64,000 nucleotides of DNA. Origin: Janthinobacterium fluminis (GTDB lineage Bacteria; Pseudomonadota; Gammaproteobacteria; Burkholderiales; Burkholderiaceae_D). Positions 1 to 9,014 of the stretch are shown here, in pieces. Both the position numbers and the translations under genes were made by a program. Location of the stretch: NCBI RefSeq assembly GCF_028595325.1, contig NZ_JAQQXR010000011.1, positions 62,001-126,000 on the forward strand. The letters run 5' to 3'. Position 1 is the first letter of the stretch. Each line of letters opens with the position of its first letter. The notes under the pieces were generated by a model. The model had not been told where the DNA came from and searched no databases. It saw only the letters and a list, made by a program, of their open reading frames with translations.

Positions 1-657
1 GATGTAGGCGCGGTCGCAGATGCCCAGCGTTTCGCGCACGTTGTGGTCGGTGATCAGCACGCCGATGCCGCGCTCCTTGAGGAAGCGGACGATGCGCTGG
101 ATCTCGATGACGGCGATCGGGTCGACGCCGGCGAAGGGTTCGTCGAGCAGCACGAAGCGCGGGTTGGTCGCCAGCGCGCGCGCGATCTCGACGCGGCGCC
201 GCTCGCCGCCCGACAGCGACAGCGCCTGGTTCTCGCGCAGCTTCTCGATCTGCAGGTCGGCCAGCAGCGTGTCCAGGCGCGTCTCGATCTCCGCCTTCGT
301 CAGCGCGCGGCCGTCGACGCTCTGGATCTCCAGCACGGCGCGGATATTGTCCTCCACCGTCAGCTTGCGGAACACCGACGCCTCCTGCGGCAGGTAGGAC
401 AGGCCGAGCTGGGCGCGGCGGTGGATCGGCAGGGCCGAGATGTCGACGCCGCTGATGTCGATACTGCCGGCGTCCGACGGCACCAGGCCGACAATCATGT
501 AGAAGGAGGTGGTCTTGCCGGCGCCGTTGGGCCCCAGCAGGCCGACCACTTCGCCGCACTCGACCTGCAGCGAGACGTCGTGCACGACCTGGCGCTTGCC
601 GTAGCTCTTTTGCAGGCCGCGCACGATCAGGGTGCTGCCGCAGCGGGTGTCGGCCAT
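1..657 (-). CDS. lptB: LPS export ABC transporter ATP-binding protein LptB (partial, C-terminus outside window)
   Basis: This is the cytoplasmic ATPase of the LptB2FGC complex, which extracts lipopolysaccharide from the inner membrane and pushes it along the Lpt bridge. I translated 219 codons from the ATG at 657; the reading frame is open to the left edge, so roughly the last 20 residues are missing. Visible motifs are Walker [10 protein letters not shown] (residues 42-50), the LptB-like stretch [12 protein letters not shown] signature LSGGERRR, Walker [14 protein letters not shown] and the switch histidine in ITDHN. The start codon shares one base with the lptA stop (TAATG), so the two are translationally coupled. 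Identification rests on the motifs and on the lptC-lptA-lptB order. Confidence 0.95.
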   Translation of the reverse strand, partial: MADTRCGSTLIVRGLQKSYGKRQVVHDVSLQVECGEVVGLLGPNGAGKTTSFYMIVGLVPSDAGSIDISGVDISALPIHRRAQLGLSYLPQEASVFRKLTVEDNIRAVLEIQSVDGRALTKAEIETRLDTLLADLQIEKLRENQALSLSGGERRRVEIARALATNPRFVLLDEPFAGVDPIAVIEIQRIVRFLKERGIGVLITDHNVRETLGICDRAYI

Positions 658-1223
658 TACTTCTTCCCCTGCGGCGCGGCCGGCGCGGTGGCGGCGCCGT
701 GCGGCTGGATCACCATGCGCACCGAACCGCCGCCCGGCTTGCTTTCGCCGGTGGCCGTGTTTTCCATCGCGAACAATTCGCGCCGGCTGTCATACGAGAT
801 GAACGGCCCCTCGGCCTCCTCGGTTTTCTTGCTGCCCTCAAGGCGGGTCAGCTTGGCCTTGGCGAACAGCTTGACCATCTCCGTCTTGTCGTCGTACTCG
901 ACGCGTTCGGCCTCGCCCTCGACCCACAGGTCGCCCTCGCCGTCGCGCTTCTGGCGGAAGGTCGCCAGCTTGCCGGGCGCGGCCCAGAAGGTGGCGAACT
1001 GGTAGCCCTGCGGGTCGATCGTCACCAGCGCGCGGCCGGCCTTCATCGTCAGCGTGCCCTTGGTCAGCACGACGTTGCCGGTCAGCGTGCGGGTCTGCCT
1101 GACCTCGTCGGCGACGCCCTGTTCGGCGGTGATTTCCGTCTGCTTGCCCGAATCGGCCTTTTCCGCGCGGGCGGCGCCGCCGAAGGCTGCGCACATTAGC
1201 GCGAATAGCAACATGTTCTTCAT
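657..1223 (-). CDS. lptA: LPS transport periplasmic protein LptA
   Basis: LptA is the periplasmic beta-jellyroll protein that oligomerises between LptC and LptD and carries LPS across the periplasm. The 188-residue product has a cleavable signal peptide ([20 protein letters not shown]) and an OstA-like body with the family pattern of [19 protein letters not shown] followed by repeated beta strands. Length is normal for the family. The start at 1223 is preceded by AGGAG at a good distance. It lies between lptC and lptB and overlaps lptB by one base. Confidence 0.95.
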   Translation of the reverse strand: MKNMLLFALMCAAFGGAARAEKADSGKQTEITAEQGVADEVRQTRTLTGNVVLTKGTLTMKAGRALVTIDPQGYQFATFWAAPGKLATFRQKRDGEGDLWVEGEAERVEYDDKTEMVKLFAKAKLTRLEGSKKTEEAEGPFISYDSRRELFAMENTATGESKPGGGSVRMVIQPHGAATAPAAPQGKK

Positions 1224-1261
1224 ATACTCACTCCTGAATAAGATCGGTGCCGGCGCGCCTG

Positions 1262-1852
1262 TCAGCGCGGCGCCGGCGGTATCGTGATGTGCAACTGGTG
1301 GGCGACGTCGATCTGGCGCGTCGCGTTGTTGGCGCGCATGCCAATGCCGTTCATGCGCGTGCTGCCCAGCAGCAGCGCCACGGCCTGGTCCGTTTCCATG
1401 CGGTCGGCGTCGGGAAACACCGTCAGCGCCGGCGTCTTCAAGTTCAAGCTTTGCACGGTGGGGCCGGCGGCGCGGTCGACGACGACATTGCCCGTCAGCC
1501 TGACCCGGCTGTTATCCTGGTCGATGCGGCCGCGCTCGGCGCGCACGTCCATCGGCGGCACGTCCGTCGACAGCTTGCGCACATAGGGCAGCTCGATGTC
1601 CGCCGAGTCGTCGACGGGCCGGTGCGTCAGCTTGGTGCCGGACACGATGTAGGCGGGCCGGCCCACCTTGTCCATGCGCACGATGCTGAAATTATCGACG
1701 AAATAATCGGGCTCGTTGCGCTGCTGGTCGCTCTGCATGTCCTGGCCGCGCTGGTTCACCAGCTGCAGCAGCCAGAAGCTGCCCAGCGCCAGCGCGGCGA
1801 TGGCCAGCACGCTGCCGCCAGTGCGCCAGCGGTGGGCGACGCGCTTACGCAT
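1262..1852 (-). CDS. lptC: LPS export protein LptC
   Basis: LptC is a bitopic inner-membrane protein that receives LPS from LptFG and hands it to LptA. From the ATG at 1852 the product begins MRKRVAHRW, followed by one transmembrane helix (about residues 11-29) and a periplasmic OstA-like domain containing LTGNVVVDRAAG. An in-frame ATG at 1882 would add ten residues, MAGGAMAGGA, which come entirely from a 15-bp tandem repeat covering the start region. Each repeat supplies its own ATG and a G-rich stretch, so the real start cannot be fixed from sequence. I prefer 1852 because short charged N-termini are usual in LptC. Confidence 0.9.
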   Translation of the reverse strand: MRKRVAHRWRTGGSVLAIAALALGSFWLLQLVNQRGQDMQSDQQRNEPDYFVDNFSIVRMDKVGRPAYIVSGTKLTHRPVDDSADIELPYVRKLSTDVPPMDVRAERGRIDQDNSRVRLTGNVVVDRAAGPTVQSLNLKTPALTVFPDADRMETDQAVALLLGSTRMNGIGMRANNATRQIDVAHQLHITIPPAPR

Positions 1853-1895
1853 AGCGCCCCCGGCCATAGCGCCCCCGGCCATGGCGCCCCCGGCG
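1851..1895. repeat. 15-bp tandem repeat, three copies, at the lptC start
   Basis: Units lie at 1851-1865, 1866-1880 and 1881-1895, the first two identical (ATAGCGCCCCCGGCC on the plus strand) and the third differing at two positions. On the coding strand each unit carries an ATG in the same frame, so the array offers three stacked start codons, each with a G-run just upstream. Confidence 0.95.
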
Positions 1896-1912
1896 CGAAT
1901 CGGGCCGGCCGC

Positions 1913-2446
1913 TCATACGATGAACTGCGCCAGCACGCGCGCGTAATTGCCTTGGGCCCGCAGCAGCAGCTCGCACACCTCGCGCACGGCGCCGCGGCCG
2001 CCGGCGGCCGTCGTCACATGGTGGGCGCGCTGGCGCACCTCCTCCCGGCCGTCGGGCACGCTGACGGCGAAGCCGGCGCGCGCCAGGATCGGCAGGTCGA
2101 CGACGTCGTCGCCGATGAAGCCGCACTGCTCGGCCGTCAGGCCCGTCGTTTCCAGCAACTGGTGGAACGGCGTCAGCTTGTCGTGGCCGCCCTGGTGCAC
2201 ATGGGCGATGCCGAGGTCGGCGGCGCGGCGCGTCACGATCGCCGAGCGGCGCGCGCTGATGATGGCCGTCTGCACGCCCGACTCCTGCAACAGCTTGATG
2301 CCGAGGCCGTCGTGGACGTTGAAGGTCTTCAGCGCCTCGCCGTCGGCGCCGTAGTGCAGGCTGCCGTCGGTGAGGACGCCGTCGACGTCGAAAATCATCA
2401 GGCGCACGCGGGCGGCGCGCTGCAGCGTGTCTTCGGTGGGCGCCAT
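1913..2446 (-). CDS. kdsC: 3-deoxy-D-manno-octulosonate 8-phosphate phosphatase KdsC
   Basis: KdsC is a cytoplasmic HAD-superfamily phosphatase that removes phosphate from Kdo-8-phosphate to give Kdo for the LPS inner core. The 177-residue protein has the C0-type HAD signature: motif I FDVDGVLTDG (Asp nucleophile near residue 19), motif II SARRS, the conserved lysine in HDKLTPF and motif III GDDVVDLPIL. There is no cap domain, as expected for the tetrameric KdsC group. The start ATG shares one base with the kdsD stop (TGATG), so kdsD-kdsC-lptC-lptA-lptB form one coupled operon. Confidence 0.96.
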   Translation of the reverse strand: MAPTEDTLQRAARVRLMIFDVDGVLTDGSLHYGADGEALKTFNVHDGLGIKLLQESGVQTAIISARRSAIVTRRAADLGIAHVHQGGHDKLTPFHQLLETTGLTAEQCGFIGDDVVDLPILARAGFAVSVPDGREEVRQRAHHVTTAAGGRGAVREVCELLLRAQGNYARVLAQFIV

Positions 2447-3474
2447 CAGATCACCTTCGCGCGGGTCAGGTCGTGGATGTGCAGCGCGCCGACCAGCTTG
2501 CCGTCGGCGTCGACGACGAGCATCTGGTTGATGCGGTAGCGCTCCATCACGGCGACGGCGTCGACGGCCAGGCGCTCCGGGCCGATGCTGTGCGGATTGG
2601 CGTGCATGACGTCGCGGATGAGCACGCGGGTGAAGTCCTGCACCTTCTCGATCATGCGCCGCAGGTCGCCGTCGGTGAACACGCCCAGCGGGCGCTGTTC
2701 GGCGTCGACGATGGCCGTCATGCCCATGCCTTTCTGGGTGATCTCCTCCAGCGCCTCGGTCAGCGTGGCCGTGGCGGCGACGGCCGGCACGGCGGCGCCG
2801 CTGCGCATGACGTCGCGCACATGGGTCAGCAGGCGCCGCCCCAGCGCGCCGCCCGGATGCGAGCGGGCGAAATCCTCTTCCTTGAAGCCGCGCAGGTCGA
2901 GCAGCGCGACGGCCAGCGCGTCGCCCAGCGCCAGCGTGACGGTGGTGCTGGCCGTCGGCGCCAGGTTCAGCGGACAGGCTTCCTTGGCCACCGACACGTC
3001 GAGGTGGACGTCGGCCAGCTGCGCCAGGCTCGATTGCGGTTTGCCCGTCATCGAAATGAGGATGCCGCCCATGCGCTTGACGATGGGCACGATGGCCATC
3101 AGCTCGGCGCTTTCGCCGGAGTTCGAGATGGCGATGAAGGCGTCGTCCGAGGTCACCATGCCGAGGTCGCCGTGGGCCGCCTCGGCCGGATGGACGAACA
3201 GGGCCGGCGTGCCCGTCGAGGCCAGCGTGGCGGCGATCTTGCGGGCGATGTGGCCGGACTTGCCGATGCCGGACACGACCACGCGGCCGCGGCAGTTCAG
3301 CAGCAGCGCGACGGCGCGGCCGACGCTGTCGTCGCTGGCCAGGCGGGCGTGCAGCGCGGTGATCGCGTCCGCCTCGATTTGCAAGGTGTCGCGCGCCAGT
3401 TGCAGCGCCCGCTGCGCGGTGGGGACATCAAAAGCTTTCAGCATTGTTTTTTCATGGGTTACACTCATGCCCAA
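2446..3474 (-). CDS. kdsD: arabinose-5-phosphate isomerase KdsD (SIS + CBS pair)
   Basis: KdsD interconverts ribulose-5-phosphate and arabinose-5-phosphate, the first committed step towards Kdo. The protein has an N-terminal SIS sugar-isomerase domain (about residues 45-180; GRVVVSGIGKSGHIARK and AISNSGESAELM) followed by two CBS domains (about 215-342), the standard layout. In-frame ATGs at 3474, 3468 and 3444 are all possible starts; a TATACT hexamer on the minus strand only a few bases before 3474 would favour the downstream ATG (MLKAFDVP) if it is a real -10 box. It heads the lpt operon and is divergent from the antiporter gene. Confidence 0.95.
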   Translation of the reverse strand: MGMSVTHEKTMLKAFDVPTAQRALQLARDTLQIEADAITALHARLASDDSVGRAVALLLNCRGRVVVSGIGKSGHIARKIAATLASTGTPALFVHPAEAAHGDLGMVTSDDAFIAISNSGESAELMAIVPIVKRMGGILISMTGKPQSSLAQLADVHLDVSVAKEACPLNLAPTASTTVTLALGDALAVALLDLRGFKEEDFARSHPGGALGRRLLTHVRDVMRSGAAVPAVAATATLTEALEEITQKGMGMTAIVDAEQRPLGVFTDGDLRRMIEKVQDFTRVLIRDVMHANPHSIGPERLAVDAVAVMERYRINQMLVVDADGKLVGALHIHDLTRAKVI

Positions 3475-3553
3475 AGTATAAACGAATTAGGAAAGCAAAA
3501 AACTTGCCAGTCACAACAAACAACGAAATCCCCCGACCGTCCAGGCCCGCGCC

Positions 3554-5533
3554 ATGTTTTCCTCGCTCGAACTGACCCTCCTGCTGCTGGGCAGCGCCGT
3601 GCTCGGCGTGGTCGCCTTCCGCATGCTGCATTTGCCGCCCATGCTCGGCTATCTGACGGTCGGCATCATCATCGGCCCGCACGCGCTGGGCCTGGCCGCG
3701 CAGAGCGCCACCACCCACACGCTGGCCGAATTCGGCGTCGTCTTCCTGATGTTTTCCATCGGCCTGGAGTTTTCCCTGCCCAAATTCATGGCGATGCGGC
3801 GCATCGTCTTCGGCCTTGGCATGGCCCAGGTGGTGCTGACGATCGCCGCGACGATGCTGTTCGGCTGGCTCGTCGCCAGCCAGTTGCCCGCCACCATACA
3901 CCTGAGCTGGCAAGCCTGCTTCGCCCTGGGCGGCGCGCTGGCCATGTCGTCGACGGCCATCGTGTCAAAAATGCTGACAGAGCGGCTCGAACTTGAAAGC
4001 GAACACGGCCGCAAGATCATCGGCATCCTGCTGTTCCAGGACTTGGCCGTGGTGCCCCTGCTGATCCTGATCCCCTCGCTGGCGAAAAACCCCGACGACT
4101 TGCTCGCCACGCTGGCCTGGGCCAGCGGCAAGGCCGTCGTCGTGCTGCTGCTGCTGCTGTTCATCGGCCAGAAACTGGTGCGCGGCTGGTTCACCATCGT
4201 CGTCAAGCGCCGCTCGCAGGAGCTGTTCATGCTGAACCTGCTCCTGATCACGCTGGGCGCGGCCTGGATCACCGAGCGGGCCGGCCTGTCGCTGGCCCTG
4301 GGCGCCTTCGTCGCCGGCATGCTGATCTCCGAGACGGAATACAAGCACCAGGTCGAGGAAGACATCAAGCCCTTCCGCGACGTGCTGCTGGGCCTGTTCT
4401 TCATCACCGTCGGCATGCTGCTCAACGTCCGCGTCGTGCTCGACAACTGGTGGCTGGTGCTGTTGCTGCTGTGCGGCCCCGTGCTGCTGAAATTCGCCCT
4501 GATCGCCGTGCTGGCCAAGCTGTTCGGCGCCTCGACGGGCGTGTCCATGCGCACCGGCCTGGCGCTGGCCCAGGCCGGCGAATTCGGCTTCGTGCTGCTG
4601 AACCTGGCCGGCGGCGTCGCGCTGATGGACGCCTTCCTGATCCAGGTCGTGCTGGCGTCGATGGTGCTGTCGATGCTGGTGGCGCCGCTGATCATCGCCA
4701 AGTCCGACCAGATCGTCATGAAGGTGGCCAGCAACGAGTGGATGATGCAGTCGCTGGCGCTGACGCGCATCGCCACGCGCACCATGTCGACGCAAAGGCA
4801 CGTCATCATCGCCGGCTTCGGCCGCAGCGGGCAAAGCCTGGCGACCCTGCTGGCCGAGGAAAAAATCGACTACCACGCGCTCGACCTGGACCCGGAGCGG
4901 GTGCAGGAGGCGCAGGCGGCCGGCGCCAGCGTCTCGTACGGCGACGCGGCGCGGCGCGAAAGCCTGGTCGCGGCCGGCATCTACCGGGCCAGCGCCGTCG
5001 TCATCACCTACGCCAGCACGCCGTCGGCGCTGCGGGTGCTGCACCTCGTGCACGAACTGGCGCCGACGCTGCCGGTGATCGTGCGCAGCCACGACGACAG
5101 CGACCTCGACCTGCTGAAGACGGCGGGCGCGGCCGAGGTGGTGCCGGAATTGATGGAGGGCAGCCTGATGCTGGCCTCGCACGCGCTGATCATGCTGGGG
5201 GTGCCGCTGCGCCGCGTGGTGCACCGCGTGCAAGCCGCGCGCGAAGAGCGCTACGCCTCGCTGCGCGGCTACTTCCACGGCGCCAGCGACGTCGGCGACG
5301 ACGCCGAGCTGGTGCGCCTGCATTCCGTGACGCTGGGCGAGAGCGCCGGCAGCGTCGGCCTGGCGCTGGGCGACGTCGACGTGGCCGGCTGCGGCGCCGA
5401 GGTGGCGAGCATACGCCGCGGCAAGGCGCGCGTCGGCGTCGACGCCGAGACGGTGCTGGAGGCCGGCGACGTGGTGGTGCTGCGCGGCGCGGCCGACGCC
5501 GTGACGCGGGCGGAGAGCCGGCTGCTGCGCTGA
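3554..5533 (+). CDS. monovalent cation:proton antiporter-2 family protein (KefB/YbaL-like) with RCK domain
   Basis: This is an inner-membrane potassium or sodium/proton antiporter of the CPA2 family. The N-terminal two thirds (about residues 1-385) are a run of hydrophobic helices typical of Na_H_Exchanger, starting MFSSLELTLLLLGSAVLG. A cytoplasmic RCK/TrkA-N domain follows, with a dinucleotide fold HVIIAGFGRSGQSLATLLA (about residue 415) and acidic residue in HALDLDPERV, then a C-terminal TrkA-C-like domain to residue 659. Gene order next to kdsD parallels the enterobacterial yrbG-kdsD arrangement, although the transporter family differs. The exact ion and whether glutathione adducts gate it, as in KefB/C, cannot be read from the sequence. 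Confidence 0.88.
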   Translation: MFSSLELTLLLLGSAVLGVVAFRMLHLPPMLGYLTVGIIIGPHALGLAAQSATTHTLAEFGVVFLMFSIGLEFSLPKFMAMRRIVFGLGMAQVVLTIAATMLFGWLVASQLPATIHLSWQACFALGGALAMSSTAIVSKMLTERLELESEHGRKIIGILLFQDLAVVPLLILIPSLAKNPDDLLATLAWASGKAVVVLLLLLFIGQKLVRGWFTIVVKRRSQELFMLNLLLITLGAAWITERAGLSLALGAFVAGMLISETEYKHQVEEDIKPFRDVLLGLFFITVGMLLNVRVVLDNWWLVLLLLCGPVLLKFALIAVLAKLFGASTGVSMRTGLALAQAGEFGFVLLNLAGGVALMDAFLIQVVLASMVLSMLVAPLIIAKSDQIVMKVASNEWMMQSLALTRIATRTMSTQRHVIIAGFGRSGQSLATLLAEEKIDYHALDLDPERVQEAQAAGASVSYGDAARRESLVAAGIYRASAVVITYASTPSALRVLHLVHELAPTLPVIVRSHDDSDLDLLKTAGAAEVVPELMEGSLMLASHALIMLGVPLRRVVHRVQAAREERYASLRGYFHGASDVGDDAELVRLHSVTLGESAGSVGLALGDVDVAGCGAEVASIRRGKARVGVDAETVLEAGDVVVLRGAADAVTRAESRLLR

Positions 5534-5551
5534 CGCCTCCCGCCTAGTCCT

Positions 5552-6688
5552 CTAGCGGTAGCTGACGACCTGGTTGCGGCCGCGCTCCTTGGCCTGGTAC
5601 AGCGCGCTGTCGGCGTGGGCGATGAGCTGCTGGGCGACGGCCTCGATCGAGCAGTCGTGGTCGTAGTCGCCCAGGCTGGCGACGCCGATCGACACGCTGG
5701 CGTTGACCTTGACGCCGGCCGGCAGGTGGAACAGCGCGTCGGCGATGCTGGCGCGGATGCGCTCGGCGACGATGGCGGCGCTGTCAAGGTCGGCGTCGAT
5801 CAGCAGCACGACGAATTCCTCGCCGCCGAAGCGGGCCAGCGCGTCCGAGCGGCGCAACTCGTCCTTGATGCGCACGGCCACTTCGCGCAGCACCTCGTCG
5901 CCGCCCTGGTGGCCGACCGAATCGTTGACGCGCTTGAAATGGTCGATGTCGATGTACATGAAGGAGATGCGGTAATCCTGGCGGCGGGCGCGGGCGATCT
6001 CTTCGAGCAGGCGGCGGTCGATGTAGCGGCGGTTGTAGACGCCCGTCAGCGAATCGGTCAAGCCTATGTACTTGAGCATCTCGTTGCTGATGACGTTTTC
6101 CAGGCAGATCGCGATGATCGAGGCCATGTGCTCGATGAAGTCGGTGCCCAGTTGCGCCGTGAAGCGCGACGCGTCGACGCTGCCCAGGTTCAGGCTGCCG
6201 ATGACGCGCTTGTTGCGCAGCAGCGGCACCAGCGCGACGCTGCGCAGGCCGCCCTTAATCTCCGGAAACAGCTTGCCGTGCACGCCGCGCTCGAAGGGGC
6301 CAAGCAGCGGCTTCGGCGGCAGCGCGTGGGCGCTGCGCGTCGGCGCGAAGCCCAGGGCGGCCTCCTCGCGCACGAACAACAAGTTGGGGAAATCGGCGAA
6401 ATCGACGCCCAGCTTTTCCATCACGAGCAAAATGTCGGCGTCCTCGTCGAGCAGGCTCAGGGTCACGCTGTCGAGTTCGGAAATGACCGGCAGCGTGCGG
6501 AAAATCGTGCCGACCAGCTCGGGAAAGGTGGCGGAGCCGACGATTTCCAGATCGAAGGCCTGGTGCCGGCACATGATCGCGTGGTTCTGCTCGGCCTGCT
6601 GCAGCAAATCCGCCATGCGCTCGCGCAAGGCTTGATTCTCCGCCGCCAGGCTGGCCGCCGAGATGTTTGCTGTCACTTTGTGCGTCAT
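5552..6688 (-). CDS. diguanylate cyclase with N-terminal DUF484/GAF-like domain
   Basis: The protein synthesises the second messenger c-di-GMP. A short coiled coil (residues 13-35) leads into a DUF484/GAF-like sensor (about 40-195, containing EIVGSATFPELVGTIF), then a GGDEF domain (about 205-378) with the intact active site GGEEF. The product-binding I-site RRSD lies five residues before GGEEF, so feedback inhibition is likely. No EAL domain or membrane segment is seen, so it should be cytosolic. It is convergent with the antiporter gene and downstream of the MOSC gene; the ligand of the sensor domain is unknown. Confidence 0.92.
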   Translation of the reverse strand: MTHKVTANISAASLAAENQALRERMADLLQQAEQNHAIMCRHQAFDLEIVGSATFPELVGTIFRTLPVISELDSVTLSLLDEDADILLVMEKLGVDFADFPNLLFVREEAALGFAPTRSAHALPPKPLLGPFERGVHGKLFPEIKGGLRSVALVPLLRNKRVIGSLNLGSVDASRFTAQLGTDFIEHMASIIAICLENVISNEMLKYIGLTDSLTGVYNRRYIDRRLLEEIARARRQDYRISFMYIDIDHFKRVNDSVGHQGGDEVLREVAVRIKDELRRSDALARFGGEEFVVLLIDADLDSAAIVAERIRASIADALFHLPAGVKVNASVSIGVASLGDYDHDCSIEAVAQQLIAHADSALYQAKERGRNQVVSYR

Positions 6689-6804
6689 AAAAAACCCTTA
6701 TCCAAAAGCGCGCCGGCTCGCGCGGCGCGCCGGCATGGTAGAACATTACGCCAAGTCGGCATGCTTGGATATGTCAAAGCGTATAAAGACGACATGATAT
6801 CTTG

Positions 6805-7656
6805 TCAGAATGCCAGTTCGACGCCGATTTCCTGGCCCACGCGGATACGCTCGTCGGCGCCGTCGACGACGATGCAATTCATGCCGAAGCAAATGGCGCC
6901 GTCCAGCTCCGGCTTGCCGCGGTAGCTTTGCAAGATGTCGAGCGGGTCCGGGCCGGGCACGCCGCTGGCCTGGTCGTTGGCCGGAATCGAACAGCGCGAG
7001 CACGGCTTGACCGGTTTCAGCGCCATCGCGCCGAAGGCGAAGGACTCGACATAATCCTCCTCGAAGGCGGCGAGATCGGCCAGCACCAGGTTCGGGCGGA
7101 AGCGGTTCATCGGGATCGCGGCGCGGCCGGCCCGCAGCAGCCTGTCGTTCAAGTCGTCCAACGAGGCGGCGCCGGCCAGCAGCACCGGGTAGCCGTCGGA
7201 AAACAGCGTCGGCGCGTCGACGGCGCCGGTCCACTTGCGGCTGGCCAGGCGCCGGGCGTGCGGATGGAAGCGCACCAGGCGGCAGGGCACGCCGATGGCG
7301 TTGGAAAACCAGGCGGCCGTGACGGCGTCGCAGTCGTAAGCCTTGAGCGTGTCGTCCCATACCTGCACGGCCAGGGTCGGCGCCAGCTCCGGATCGGGCA
7401 GGCCGAGTTCGATTTCCAGGCGCAGCATGCCGGGGGCGCGCAACTCCAGCGTATTCGCCTTCAGGCGCGGCGTGATCAGCGCCATGCGCGGATGCTCGCG
7501 CTGGCTCAGGAAGCGGCCGGCGGCGTCGACCACCATCCACTCGCGGTCGTAGATCTGCTCCGTCATCAGGCCGGCGCGCGTCAGCGTCGCCTCGCGCAGG
7601 GCGATGCCGGCGCAGGATTTGATCGGATACAGGGTGATGTCGGTGAGGATGGCCAT
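6805..7656 (-). CDS. MOSC domain-containing protein (YcbX-like, no ferredoxin domain)
   Basis: The 283-residue product has an N-terminal MOSC beta-barrel domain (MAILTDITLYPIKSCAG) followed by a MOSC domain with the conserved cysteine motif KPCSRCSIP. MOSC proteins bind the molybdenum cofactor or sulfur carried on a cysteine; relatives such as YcbX and mARC reduce N-hydroxylated compounds. The C-terminal 2Fe-2S domain of E. coli YcbX is absent, so an external electron donor would be needed. I chose the ATG at 7656 because the conserved domain starts there; a longer frame from 7737 adds 27 residues that do not look like domain sequence. Confidence 0.85.
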   Translation of the reverse strand: MAILTDITLYPIKSCAGIALREATLTRAGLMTEQIYDREWMVVDAAGRFLSQREHPRMALITPRLKANTLELRAPGMLRLEIELGLPDPELAPTLAVQVWDDTLKAYDCDAVTAAWFSNAIGVPCRLVRFHPHARRLASRKWTGAVDAPTLFSDGYPVLLAGAASLDDLNDRLLRAGRAAIPMNRFRPNLVLADLAAFEEDYVESFAFGAMALKPVKPCSRCSIPANDQASGVPGPDPLDILQSYRGKPELDGAICFGMNCIVVDGADERIRVGQEIGVELAF

Positions 7657-7798
7657 ACGCCCGGGGCCGCGCTGGGCGCCGCCGTTTTGTTGTTCAAAGG
7701 CGAAGTATGGCAGCAAAGCACGCCAGCGTAAATCCACGCGGCGCGGCAGGGCTGCGGCGCAGCGGGCGCGCCATCGCGGCGCACCCGCTGCGACACGA

Positions 7799-8896
7799 TC
7801 AATACGTGTAGAACATGCGCTGGATGTCCTTGCTGCTGGCCGTTTTGGTCAGCGCCAGCATCAGCAGGATGCGCGCCTTCTGCGCGTTCAGCGTGTCCGA
7901 CACGACGGTGTCGAGTTCGTCGTCGTTGGCCTCGCCGTTGCGGGCGACGATGCCCTGGCCGACGCGGCTGGAACGGACGATCAGCACGCCCTTCTTGCGC
8001 GCCTCGACCAGCGGACCCTTCATCTGCGCGGCGATGCTGCCGTCGCCGACGCCGGCCTGGATGATGCCCTTGGCGCCGGCGGCGACGAAGGCGTCCAGCG
8101 CGACCCGGTTCATGTCGGCGTAACCATAGATGATGTCCACTTTCGGCAGCGCGTCGAGCTGGCTGACATCGAATTCGCTGTCGGCCGTGTGCTTGCGCGT
8201 CGACTGGCGGTAGAAATACGGCTTGTTGCCCTGGATGTAGCCGAGCATGCCCAACTCCGTCGACTTGAAGGTGTCGGTGGTCGAGGTGTTGGTCTTGCTC
8301 ACTTCGCGGGCGGCGTTGATCTGGTCGTTCAGCGCCACCAGCACGCCCTTGCCGACGGCTTCCTGGCTACCGGCCAGCAACACCGCGTTATACAGATTGA
8401 TCGGGCCGTCGGCCGAGATCGCCGTCGCCGGGCGCATCGCGCCGACCACCACCACCGGCTTGCGGCTCTTCACCGTCAAGTCGAGGAAATATGCGGTTTC
8501 CTCGATGGTGTCGGTGCCGTGGGTGATGACGATGCCGTCGACGTCGGACTGGGCCAGCAGCACATTGACGCGCTTGGCCAGCTTCAGCCAGTGCGCATTG
8601 GTCATGCTTTCGCTGGCGATCTGGAACACTTGCTCGCCCTTGACGCTGGCGACCTTCTGCAATTCGGGAACGGCGGCGATCAGGCGTTCGACGCCGATGG
8701 TGGCCGAGGTGTAGCCCACCGTCGTGGTGCTGTCGGCGCCGCTGCCGGCGATGGTGCCGCCGGTCGCCAGAATGACGACATGGGGCAGCTTGGCGGCGGC
8801 GTCCTGGGACTGGGCCGGGGCGGCGGCCAGCAGGCCGGCCGTCAGGAAAGCGCCGAACATGGCGCGCGCGCGTACATTGAGGGTGTGGGAAAACAT
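7799..8896 (-). CDS. ansB: type II (periplasmic) L-asparaginase
   Basis: The enzyme hydrolyses L-asparagine, and usually some glutamine, to aspartate and ammonia in the periplasm. A signal peptide covers about the first 30 residues (cleavage near AAPAQSQ). The two catalytic threonine motifs are intact: ILATGGTIAGSG (first nucleophile Thr) and VITHGTDTIEETAYF (second Thr with Asp). The 365-residue length, with conserved KSAELGMLGY-like and C-terminal RSSRVGQG segments, fits type II enzymes. It is probably monocistronic, between the MOSC gene and the LysR regulator gene, both on the same strand. Confidence 0.93.
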   Translation of the reverse strand: MFSHTLNVRARAMFGAFLTAGLLAAAPAQSQDAAAKLPHVVILATGGTIAGSGADSTTTVGYTSATIGVERLIAAVPELQKVASVKGEQVFQIASESMTNAHWLKLAKRVNVLLAQSDVDGIVITHGTDTIEETAYFLDLTVKSRKPVVVVGAMRPATAISADGPINLYNAVLLAGSQEAVGKGVLVALNDQINAAREVSKTNTSTTDTFKSTELGMLGYIQGNKPYFYRQSTRKHTADSEFDVSQLDALPKVDIIYGYADMNRVALDAFVAAGAKGIIQAGVGDGSIAAQMKGPLVEARKKGVLIVRSSRVGQGIVARNGEANDDELDTVVSDTLNAQKARILLMLALTKTASSKDIQRMFYTY

Positions 8897-9014
8897 GGGT
8901 CTCCAGTCGGTTAGGGCCGGGCCTGTCGGAGAGGCTGTCTTTTTTTACTTCACATACCCAACCGACATGCGAGGGCGCGGCAAGCATTAATATATTTCGC
9001 GCCCGGATTATAGT

